From NCBI GenBank assembly GCA_004553095.1, contig SFMJ01000104.1, positions 1-5,846 of the forward strand: 5,846 nt of DNA, written 5' to 3'. Shown in pieces: positions 1 through 5,846 of this stretch. The translations under genes were made by a program, and so were the position numbers. The first letter of the stretch is position 1. Each line of letters begins with the position of its first letter. The stretch comes from Bacteroidales bacterium (GTDB lineage Bacteria; Bacteroidota; Bacteroidia; Bacteroidales; Muribaculaceae). The notes under the pieces were generated by a model. The model did not search any database, was not told where the DNA came from, and saw only the letters and a program-made list of their open reading frames with translations.

Positions 1-3000
1 TCATACACTCTGCAAGAGGAGGGGGATGATGATGCTCTCTCGGTAGACATCTATAACTATGGTGCATACGCCCCGATCTTCCGTACGATCGCCGGTCAGA
101 CTTCAGGCCCGTATGAGGGTGAAGTAAGAACCAAGTATCTCGACCGCGAAGAGGTGATCATGGAGGCTACTATGCAGATCGAAGTGCCCGACATCGACGT
201 CGTCGAGCCTTTGGTGGTAAATGTGCCGACCGGTCAACCTGCCAACTTCCGTCTGATGCTCTCCAATAAGTCGGAGATCGACGAAGATGTATATTACAAG
301 CTCTTGATGATCGACGAAAGCAATCCGCATGGTGCGAAGATTTCGATCGATGGCATGCCCCTTACCGACAATCGTATCATCAAGATCCCCGGCGGTCAGA
401 CTGTAGAGAAGGCTCTCCAACTCACACAGACCAACCTCGGTGTGCTCGATTACGACAGCATCGGTATCGTGCTCGCTTCGCAGTCACAATACGACCCGAC
501 CAGCATCTGGGAACAGATCGCCGACACCGTCTACATCTCGGCGAAGTTCGTTCCATCATCTTCGGCTGTGACCATGAAGCTCGATCACACTACTCTCAAC
601 ACTCTGCTCGGCAACGATGCTGAACTCAATATCTCATTCAGCCAGTTCGACCGAAACTACAACAACCTCAAGGCATTCCGCCTGCAATACCTCAAACAGG
701 GCGACCTCAGCTGGACTACTTTCCACGAGTATGTGCTCCGCGATGAAGACAAGACCCAAAACAATGAGTACTTGCCTGAATCCGCTACTGTCAATTATAA
801 GTTTGTCATGAAGGATTATGCTGACGGCAATTATACCTTCCGCGTTCTCTCGGTGGCTACTTACGGTAATGAAGAGGTTTACAATCAGAGTGAAGAGATC
901 GCCCTGATTAAGGATATGGAACGTCCGCAACCTCTCGGCGTGCCGCAACCCACCGACGGCATCCTCAATGCCGGCGAGGAGATCAGCATCCAATATAATG
1001 AGAATATCCAGAAGGGTATGCTCACTAATATGGCAAACTTCCGAGTTACGGGCGTGCTCAATGGTGCTACCGTGCAGCATGACGTGGCTCTCGACATGGC
1101 TTCAGATGACAGTTCTGCCGCTACTGAGGCCGACATCATGCTCAGCAACCACGACTTCAGTATCGACGCATGGATCAACGTCACCGGCGAGGGTACGATC
1201 CTCTCTCACGGCAACGGCACGAAGAAACTGGAGATCGGTACTGACGCTCAGGGTCACCTCACCATGGGCATCGGTGGCAATACTTACACTTCAACAGGCG
1301 TTATGCCCAAGAATAAGTGGATCTATCTGACCACCAGCTATAAGGCAGGTGCAGAGCCTCTGCTCAATGCCGCATACGCTTACGACAGCACTACAGTTAC
1401 CCTCTTCGATGACACTCCTGCCAACGCTTACGAGGGTCTCGGCCGACTCTCCATCGGCAGCGCCAACGCTACAGGTGCTATCCATGAGCTCACTCTCTGG
1501 GATGAGGCTCACGACCTCGTGACTGCTCTGCTCAATAAGTCGCAAAGCAAGCGTCCTTCCACTCCTCACCTCATCGGATACTGGAAGATGAATGAGGGTG
1601 AAGGCACCGTAATCACCGACTATGCTCGCAATCGTCACATGAAGATGGCGGCTGAGACTTGGAAGATCGACAATGAGAACAAGGCTATCGACCTCGATGG
1701 TACTTCTCACCTCGACATCAAGACCGCTTCCGTCGCTCCTCTGTCCTCTGACAACTGCGCTATCGAGCTCTGGATGCGTGCCGGCGAACAGTCGGGTGCC
1801 GCTGAAGTCTTCCATAGCGGCGAAGTAGAACTCTGGATCGACTCCGAAGGCAAGCTGCAACTCTCTTCACTCGGTGTGGATTATGCCGCAGGCTCTGAGT
1901 CTATCCTTGACAATGCTTGGCACCATGTTGCCCTCAACGTGCTCCGCACAGGTCATGTCTCGGTTTATGTCGATGGCAAGCGCACTCTCTATACCGCCGC
2001 ATCGAACATCGGTCAGACCGGCTCAGATCGCCTCATCATCGGCGCTCGCCGCTCTGACGGCTCTGAGACCATGTATTCTTACGACCGTATGCTCAAGGGC
2101 TCGATCGATGAGGTACGACTCTGGAACGCTACTCTCTCTGCCGACCTGATCAAGGAGCGTCGCAAGACAAGACTTTCGGGCGATGAGGGTGGTTTGGTGG
2201 CTTACTATCCGTTCGAAACCAAGGTGCTCGGCAGTGAGAACCAGATCGTAACCGAAGGCTCTGCCAAGGACCTCATAAATGAAGAGAATGTCGCCGTATA
2301 TGAGTCCGCTCATGGCTTTACCTACACCGACGAGTCTCCCGCTTTGCGCGCTTCGCAGACCGAGACTAACGTCAACTTCACGTTCACCGCAAGCGACGAT
2401 AAGGTGGTGATCAATGTCGTAGAGCCCGCCGCCGATATCGAAGGCTGCACTCTCCACTTCACTGCTCAGTCTGTCCAAGACCTCAATGGCAACCGCTCTC
2501 TGCCGGTAAGCTGGAGCGCTTTCGTTAATTGCAATGAACTCACTTGGGATAACTCATCCATCAGCATCAGCAAGCATGTAGATGAGGCGGGTTATGTAGA
2601 TGCTTCGTTTACCAACAATGGCGGTACGCAGCAGATATGGACTCTCAGCAACATCCCCGCTTGGCTCTCTGCCGACATCGAAGAGGGTGTCGCCGAACCA
2701 CTCACCACGACCACAATCCGATTCGATGTGGCTCCCGGTGTGGCTATCGGCACTTACGAGGAGACTCTCTATCTCACCGGAAATGATGACCTGATGTCTC
2801 CCCTCTCCGTGAGACTCGTTGTCACCGGCGACGTGCCTACTTGGAGCGTTAATCCCGCCGACTTCGAGAGCTCGATGAACCTCGTCGGCACACTCTCGAT
2901 ACTCGGCGAGCCGACCAACGATCCCGAAGATATGGTGGCGGTATTCATCGACGGTGAATGTCGCGGTGTTACCAAGCCTGTATATAGCACTCGCTATGAC

Positions 3001-4218
3001 AATTACTTCGTGATGCTCGATATCTATGGCAACTTTGAAGATGCAGGCAAGCCTGTAGTATTCTATGCTTACGATTACAGCACCGGCACCAAGTATCCCG
3101 ATCTCTCTACATCGCAAGAGATAACATTCCGCGACAATCAGGTATATGGCAACTTCGCTTCGCCGATTCTGCTGAATGCTATCGATTTGATCGAACAGAC
3201 TCGCGACCTCGTGCAGGGTTGGAACTGGGTATCATTCTATGTTCACGCCGAGGATATGGGTGTCGATAAGATCTTCAGTCCCGTTGCCGCCAACACTGAT
3301 ATCGTCAAGAACCAATCTGAGTTCGTAACGATGGAAGATGGCGTGGTGTTCGGTAAACCATTTGATGTCGACAACCATTCGATGTATCAAGTCCGTATGA
3401 CCAATCCGCAGACTCTGAACGTGATCGGTAAGCGCCTCACCACCGAGCAGCGCACCATCACCCTGCAGCCCGGCTGGAACTGGATCGCTTACAACTCGAT
3501 GCAGAAGGCAAATCTCGGCGATGCTCTCGCCGGTATGAACCCGCAGAATGGCGACCTGATCAAGGCTCAACGCGGTTTCGCTATGTATGATGGATATGAA
3601 TGGAATGGCTCGCTCAAGGCGCTTACTCCCGGTCAGGGTTATATGCTCCAGAGCACCACTACCGAAGATCGCAGCTTCGAATATCCGACCGTTGTCGCTC
3701 CTTCAAGCTATAATGCCGCTCCTCTGAGAGAAGAGGCTTCGGGTGTATTCACTCCGATCGACTATCATATCTATCCTACCAATATGTGTATCGTAGCCTC
3801 TATATTGTGGGAAGGCTCGCCCGCCATCGGCTATGAAGTCGGTGTATTCGACGACACTGACTGCCGCACTGTCGAGTTTACCGACGATGAGGGCTATGCT
3901 TACTTCACCGTACCCGGCGACGAATCTGCAACATTGTACTTCAAGATGGCTCGTGATGGCGAGATATTTGTCTCCGAAGTAACTCTGACATACGTAGAGG
4001 ATGCTCTGATCGGCACTCACCGTTCACCCCTCGTATTGGGGTTCGGCGACACTACTCGCATCGATGACCTGAATGCTGAGGAGAGATACGACTCGAGATG
4101 GTATACTGTCGATGGTATCAGCTTGATCTGCCAGCCGACAGAAGCCGGAGTATACCTCTGTCGCACATTCGACAAGAAGACACAGACCGTCACCACCCGC
4201 AAGGTAGTGATCAAATAA
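1..4218 (+). CDS. Giant secreted modular protein with LamG, BACON-like and C-terminal sorting-like domains (5' partial)
   Basis: The frame has no stop from base 1 to the TAA at 4216-4218, so this is the last 1405 residues of a longer protein. The GTG at 154 lies inside coding sequence and is not the start. Residues here are counted from base 1. Domains in order: an Ig-like region (about 61-180); a fibronectin-III-like region (about 189-307); a half resembling SbsA-type Ig folds with ISIQYNENI (308-359); a LamG/concanavalin-like jelly roll (about 360-520); a second LamG unit opening with YWKMNEGEG and closing with IDEVRLWN (about 526-713); a further YYPFE stub; a second SbsA-like half; a BACON-like unit with WTLSNIPAWL (about 847-944); a module with ECRGV (948-1060); two GWNW repeats (G1073 and G1158); a diverged copy of the ECRGV module (about 1253-1348); and a tail with RWYTVDG and final KVVIK. 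Known LamG and BACON domains bind glycans or proteins at the surface or in export. The tail resembles type IX secretion sorting tails, so export and surface attachment are inferred. The ligand is unknown. Confidence 0.9.
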   Translation, partial: SYTLQEEGDDDALSVDIYNYGAYAPIFRTIAGQTSGPYEGEVRTKYLDREEVIMEATMQIEVPDIDVVEPLVVNVPTGQPANFRLMLSNKSEIDEDVYYKLLMIDESNPHGAKISIDGMPLTDNRIIKIPGGQTVEKALQLTQTNLGVLDYDSIGIVLASQSQYDPTSIWEQIADTVYISAKFVPSSSAVTMKLDHTTLNTLLGNDAELNISFSQFDRNYNNLKAFRLQYLKQGDLSWTTFHEYVLRDEDKTQNNEYLPESATVNYKFVMKDYADGNYTFRVLSVATYGNEEVYNQSEEIALIKDMERPQPLGVPQPTDGILNAGEEISIQYNENIQKGMLTNMANFRVTGVLNGATVQHDVALDMASDDSSAATEADIMLSNHDFSIDAWINVTGEGTILSHGNGTKKLEIGTDAQGHLTMGIGGNTYTSTGVMPKNKWIYLTTSYKAGAEPLLNAAYAYDSTTVTLFDDTPANAYEGLGRLSIGSANATGAIHELTLWDEAHDLVTALLNKSQSKRPSTPHLIGYWKMNEGEGTVITDYARNRHMKMAAETWKIDNENKAIDLDGTSHLDIKTASVAPLSSDNCAIELWMRAGEQSGAAEVFHSGEVELWIDSEGKLQLSSLGVDYAAGSESILDNAWHHVALNVLRTGHVSVYVDGKRTLYTAASNIGQTGSDRLIIGARRSDGSETMYSYDRMLKGSIDEVRLWNATLSADLIKERRKTRLSGDEGGLVAYYPFETKVLGSENQIVTEGSAKDLINEENVAVYESAHGFTYTDESPALRASQTETNVNFTFTASDDKVVINVVEPAADIEGCTLHFTAQSVQDLNGNRSLPVSWSAFVNCNELTWDNSSISISKHVDEAGYVDASFTNNGGTQQIWTLSNIPAWLSADIEEGVAEPLTTTTIRFDVAPGVAIGTYEETLYLTGNDDLMSPLSVRLVVTGDVPTWSVNPADFESSMNLVGTLSILGEPTNDPEDMVAVFIDGECRGVTKPVYSTRYDNYFVMLDIYGNFEDAGKPVVFYAYDYSTGTKYPDLSTSQEITFRDNQVYGNFASPILLNAIDLIEQTRDLVQGWNWVSFYVHAEDMGVDKIFSPVAANTDIVKNQSEFVTMEDGVVFGKPFDVDNHSMYQVRMTNPQTLNVIGKRLTTEQRTITLQPGWNWIAYNSMQKANLGDALAGMNPQNGDLIKAQRGFAMYDGYEWNGSLKALTPGQGYMLQSTTTEDRSFEYPTVVAPSSYNAAPLREEASGVFTPIDYHIYPTNMCIVASILWEGSPAIGYEVGVFDDTDCRTVEFTDDEGYAYFTVPGDESATLYFKMARDGEIFVSEVTLTYVEDALIGTHRSPLVLGFGDTTRIDDLNAEERYDSRWYTVDGISLICQPTEAGVYLCRTFDKKTQTVTTRKVVIK

Positions 4219-4224
4219 AATCCC

Positions 4225-4258
4225 ATCTTGAGCGGAATCCCCCGATTCCGCTCAAGAT
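4225..4258 (+). other. Perfect 15-bp hairpin at the 3' end of the giant gene
   Basis: Bases 4225-4239 (ATCTTGAGCGGAATC) are exactly complementary to 4244-4258, leaving a CCCC loop. It begins seven bases after the stop codon. No T tract follows it, because the next bases are CC and then a run of A. It is therefore unlikely to terminate transcription by itself. It may protect the mRNA 3' end or slow the polymerase ahead of the terminator just downstream. Confidence 0.75.
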
Positions 4259-4266
4259 CCAAAAAA

Positions 4267-4304
4267 GGAGTCCGAACCATCCGGGGTCGGACTCCTCTTT
4301 TTTT
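4267..4304 (+). terminator. Intrinsic terminator of the giant gene
   Basis: GGAGTCCGA (4267-4275) pairs perfectly with TCGGACTCC (4287-4295). The loop is 11 bases, and TC plus seven T residues (4298-4304) follow. Six A residues lie just before the stem, so the structure could also stop transcription arriving on the other strand. It separates the giant gene from the downstream transpeptidase gene. Confidence 0.9.
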
Positions 4305-4335
4305 GTCGGATTATTTATCAAAAGCAAAAGTAGCA

Positions 4336-4369
4336 AAAAAAAACTTTATTTTTAAATAAAATGTTTTTT
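4336..4369. repeat. AT-rich imperfect palindrome upstream of the transpeptidase promoter
   Basis: Arms 4336-4351 and 4354-4369 pair at 14 of 16 positions around a two-base centre. The innermost part is TTTATTT/AAATAAA. It lies about 30 bases upstream of the -7 element at 4399. It could be an upstream promoter element or a protein site, but low-complexity A/T sequence can form such symmetry by chance. Confidence 0.4.
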
Positions 4370-4377
4370 GTTTTATA

Positions 4378-4406
4378 TTTAGTTTGGTTTTATTGTCATA
4401 TCTTTG
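4378..4406 (+). promoter_or_regulatory. Bacteroidota-type promoter of the L,D-transpeptidase gene
   Basis: TATCTTTG at 4399-4406 matches the Bacteroidota -7 consensus TAnnTTTG exactly. The -33 element is weak. TTTA at 4378-4381 is 17 bases upstream, while the true TTTG motifs at 4383-4386 and 4367-4370 are spaced too closely and too far. Transcription would start near 4411-4415 and give a leader of about 85 bases. The -7 match is seen directly; use of the promoter is inferred. Confidence 0.65.
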
Positions 4407-4411
4407 CAAGC

Positions 4412-4450
4412 GGATTGGGTGGCGTTATTATGGATTGGGTGATGTTATTA
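4412..4450 (+). repeat. Tandem 19-bp duplication (period 20) in the transpeptidase leader
   Basis: GGATTGGGTGGCGTTATTA (4412-4430) is followed after one T by GGATTGGGTGATGTTATTA (4432-4450), identical at 17 of 19 positions. The first copy begins about where transcription is expected to start. The period of 20 is not a multiple of three, so the repeat is not coding. It could be a pair of binding sites or a slippage product. Confidence 0.85.
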
Positions 4451-4452
4451 AC

Positions 4453-4480
4453 TTAGAGCGTGTTCAATAGAGCGCGTTCC
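4453..4480 (+). repeat. Pair of 14-bp repeats, left side of the transpeptidase gene
   Basis: TTAGAGCGTGTTCA (4453-4466) is followed directly by ATAGAGCGCGTTCC (4467-4480). They form a tandem pair ending 16 bases before the GTG start. The last 13 bases (4468-4480) recur exactly, inverted, at 5543-5555 downstream of the gene. The function is unknown; see the matching pair at 5529-5556. Confidence 0.8.
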
Positions 4481-4496
4481 CCTAAATTTTTTTGAA

Positions 4497-5471
4497 GTGA
4501 GACGTTCGTTTCTTATCCTTTCTATCATCCTCCTTTCGGTCGGAGTGATTTCGTTGGCATCCTGTTCGGGACATCGGCAGGAGTCATCACAGGATACCAT
4601 CATTGCTATCGACACGACAACCTCGACCGACACGACAACGACACTCCCCAAGGATAGTGTGACAGCACCGGCAGATACGTTGCCCGATCCGCCGGAGCGC
4701 TTGGATCATGTGCCGCAAGATGTCATCGCCCTCTTCGAGCAGGAGGGGCATCGCGATGAGTATATGTCGGGCGTTATCGCCGAGATCGCCAAGTCATCAC
4801 CCTCATACGCTCGCCGATTGGTGAATAGTTCCCATTCTCGCTTTATCGTGGTGGATAAGGGGAGGATGAAGGTGATCCTCTATAATCGTTATGGTCATGA
4901 GATCGTGTCATACGGCATGGCATGTGCCCGCAATTATGGCACAAAGCGAGGCAAGGCTGACTGCCGCACTCCGGAGGGCTTCTTCTCGGTGCAGGGGATC
5001 TACGACAGCACCGATTGGCTCTTTACCGACGACAATGGAAGAACATCGAAGAAGAAGGGACAGTTCGGCCCTCGCTTTATCCGTCTTTCCATCCCCACTA
5101 CCACCCAGATCGGCATCCATGGCACTTGCGCTCCCGGTTCGATAGGGGGTAGGGTGAGCCATGGTTGTATCCGACTCACTAATAAGAATATCCTTCAACT
5201 CGTCAAATTGGTGAAGCCGGGCATGCCTGTGATCGTCATACCGGGCAAGCGCGACCGAGAGGTGAATCTTCAGGAGGGTAATGATATAGTATCCTTCACC
5301 ACATCGTCGAAATATGCCATCCCCGATGAAGAGCGTCGACAGATCTTGGCATCGATCGAAACCGACAACATCGAGTCGGAAACTAAAGAAACAATAGAAG
5401 TGCCGACCGACAGCATCATATCACAACCTGCCGACACTACAGCCATCCCATCCGAGCCGATAGCAGAATAA
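4497..5471 (+). CDS. Lipoprotein L,D-transpeptidase (YkuD domain)
   Basis: The 324-residue product is a predicted envelope lipoprotein. It has a basic N-terminus (MRR), a hydrophobic stretch, and the lipobox LASC with Cys23 as the probable lipidated residue. A Thr/Asp/Pro-rich linker (about 24-65) leads to the YkuD domain at about 115-248. Its active site is visible: H208 in IGIHGT, then S221-H222-G223-C224 in SHGCIRL, with C224 as the catalytic cysteine and R226 after it. TPEGFFSV is also typical of the family. Such enzymes cross-link peptidoglycan stems through 3-3 bonds or attach proteins to them; which applies here is not visible. GTG is chosen because no in-frame ATG occurs between the stop at 4449 and 4497, and the lipoprotein signal begins directly at it. 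No Shine-Dalgarno sequence is seen. The acidic Ser/Thr/Pro tail after about 290 is low complexity, and PTDSI...PADT in it echoes PKDSV...PADT in the first linker. An 18-base in-frame duplication (12-mers at 4610 and 4628) encodes part of the Asp-Thr-rich linker. Confidence 0.93.
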   Translation: MRRSFLILSIILLSVGVISLASCSGHRQESSQDTIIAIDTTTSTDTTTTLPKDSVTAPADTLPDPPERLDHVPQDVIALFEQEGHRDEYMSGVIAEIAKSSPSYARRLVNSSHSRFIVVDKGRMKVILYNRYGHEIVSYGMACARNYGTKRGKADCRTPEGFFSVQGIYDSTDWLFTDDNGRTSKKKGQFGPRFIRLSIPTTTQIGIHGTCAPGSIGGRVSHGCIRLTNKNILQLVKLVKPGMPVIVIPGKRDREVNLQEGNDIVSFTTSSKYAIPDEERRQILASIETDNIESETKETIEVPTDSIISQPADTTAIPSEPIAE

Positions 5472-5528
5472 TCCATCGGCCAACGATAGAAAGTCGTCAA
5501 CAGAATAGTCGTTACAGACACTGAGATA

Positions 5529-5556
5529 AGAGCGCGCTCTAAGGAACGCGCTCTAA
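5529..5556 (-). repeat. Pair of 14-bp repeats, right side of the transpeptidase gene, inverted
   Basis: Read on the minus strand, TTAGAGCGCGTTCC (5556-5543) is followed by TTAGAGCGCGCTCT (5542-5529). This mirrors the pair at 4453-4480, and the two 28-base ends match at 23 positions. Within the block, 5529-5540 (AGAGCGCGCTCT) is a perfect palindrome. Also, 5529-5536 can pair with 5547-5554 to make an 8-bp hairpin with a 10-base loop. No T tract follows, so a terminator role for the preceding gene is possible but weak. Confidence 0.8.
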
Positions 5557-5582
5557 TTCCGGAAGTATTAGCAAGAGAAAAG

Positions 5583-5631
5583 CCACTTATTCCGTTTTCC
5601 GAGTGGTGAAAATGACCACTTATTCCGTTTT
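5583..5631. repeat. 16-bp direct repeat (period 33), possible insertion-sequence end remnant
   Basis: CCACTTATTCCGTTTT occurs exactly at 5583-5598 and 5616-5631. Between the copies, AGTGGT (5602-5607) is complementary to ACCACT (5615-5620). Several spaced copies of a short TGACCACTTATTCCG-like motif resemble the multiple transposase-binding repeats at ends of IS21-family elements. That likeness is from memory of the family, not a search. No transposase gene is in the window, so a solo end or remnant is the most that can be claimed. Confidence 0.6.
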
Positions 5632-5636
5632 TTCGG

Positions 5637-5688
5637 ATCTTATTTTGCCGCAATCTATATTTTTACTATCTTTGTGGCAAAATAAGAT
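5637..5688. repeat. Perfect 13-bp inverted repeat enclosing the ATPase promoter
   Basis: ATCTTATTTTGCC (5637-5649) is the exact reverse complement of 5676-5688, with 26 bases between. The left arm contains the -33 TTTG, the spacer holds the -7 element, and the right arm covers the expected transcription start, ending six bases before the ATG. The placement suits an operator that would block the promoter, but no regulator is identified. Confidence 0.8.
5644..5674 (+). promoter_or_regulatory. Consensus Bacteroidota promoter of the ATPase gene
   Basis: TTTG (5644-5647), 19 bases, then TATCTTTG (5667-5674) fits the Bacteroidota -33/-7 consensus in both motif and spacing. Transcription would start near 5679-5682, leaving a leader of only about 15 bases. 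That leader is A/T-rich and has no Shine-Dalgarno sequence, as is common in this phylum. Confidence 0.85.
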
Positions 5689-5694
5689 TAAATT

Positions 5695-5846
5695 ATGGCC
5701 CAAATCATAATAGGAAGAAGCAAAGAGCAGCAGGAACTTATAGACATCTATAATTCCGGGAGGCCGGAATTTGTTGTAGTGCAAGGAAGGCGCCGAGTAG
5801 GTAAGACTTACTTGGTAAGGGAGTTGTTTGAGGGAAAAATGACGTT
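5695..5846 (+). CDS. AAA-type ATP-binding protein, ATPase_2 (pfam01637)-like (3' partial)
   Basis: Only 50 residues and two bases are inside the window. The ATG is the first start after an in-frame TAA at 5689-5691. The N-terminus IIIGRSKEQQELIDIYNSG is followed by FVVVQGRRRVGKTYLVREL, a Walker A P-loop with G31, G36, K37 and T38. The order GR-x-E, then VVxGRRRVGKT, is characteristic of the Bacteroidota ATPases often annotated as ATP-binding proteins with a C-terminal DUF234 region. These are cytoplasmic proteins of poorly known role, often found as orphan genes. Walker B and the C-terminal region lie outside the window and cannot be checked. Five of the six Arg codons are AGA, AGG or CGA and three of five Ile codons are ATA, unlike the CGC/CGT and ATC habit of the giant gene. 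This could reflect horizontal origin, but the sample is small. Confidence 0.85.
   Translation, partial: MAQIIIGRSKEQQELIDIYNSGRPEFVVVQGRRRVGKTYLVRELFEGKMT

Noticed and set aside
154..156. GTG as the start codon of the giant gene
   Set aside because: The same frame is open back to base 1 and encodes plausible Ig-like sequence, so the true start is upstream of the window. No signal peptide follows this GTG.
634..2478. Several long minus-strand reading frames inside the giant gene
   Set aside because: They are antisense shadows of a well-supported coding frame, have no recognisable domains, and overlap one another.
4336..4369. AT-rich palindrome as a terminator or replication origin feature
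   Set aside because: The pairing is all A/T with mismatches and follows an already complete terminator. No iterons or replication gene are nearby.
4430..4456. Eight-codon upstream reading frame (MDWVMLLT) in the transpeptidase leader
   Set aside because: It arises from the tandem repeat, has no ribosome site, and shows no run of regulatory codons or attenuator-like hairpins. Too little to call a leader peptide.
4412..4480. CRISPR-like array
   Set aside because: Only two copies of each repeat type occur, with one-base or no spacers, and no cas genes are present.
5270..5653. Minus-strand reading frame of 127 codons overlapping the transpeptidase 3' end
   Set aside because: Its N-terminal part merely translates the noncoding direct repeats and the rest is antisense to the transpeptidase. 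No domain is recognisable.

Overview
The window looks like chromosomal DNA from a member of the Bacteroidota, most likely order Bacteroidales. The evidence is a -7 element of the form TAnnTTTG upstream of two genes, start codons without a Shine-Dalgarno sequence, a very large LamG/BACON-type modular exoprotein with a sorting-domain-like C-terminus, and a lipoprotein-type L,D-transpeptidase. The family within the order cannot be fixed from this sequence.

Layout, all genes on the + strand. Positions 1-4218 hold the 3' part of a giant secreted modular protein whose start lies upstream of the window; the reading frame is already open at base 1. It ends in a 15-bp perfect hairpin followed by a strong intrinsic terminator (4225-4304). 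An AT-rich intergenic region (about 4305-4496) holds an imperfect palindrome, a Bacteroidales-type promoter, and two short tandem duplications in the predicted leader. Positions 4497-5471 encode a lipoprotein with a YkuD L,D-transpeptidase domain. A second repeat-rich gap (5472-5694) follows. It holds an inverted counterpart of the leader repeat, a 16-bp direct repeat that looks like an insertion-sequence end, and a consensus promoter enclosed by a perfect 13-bp inverted repeat. From 5695 to the window edge is the N-terminus of an AAA-type ATPase with a Walker A motif.

The genes do not look like one operon: the first has its own terminator, and the second and third each have their own promoter. 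The first two products both act at the cell envelope, as a large exported or surface-attached protein and a peptidoglycan cross-linking enzyme. The third is a cytoplasmic ATPase with different codon use. The least explained parts are the two intergenic regions. Paired 14-bp repeats stand in terminal-inverted-repeat geometry around the transpeptidase gene, and an operator-like inverted repeat brackets the ATPase promoter.
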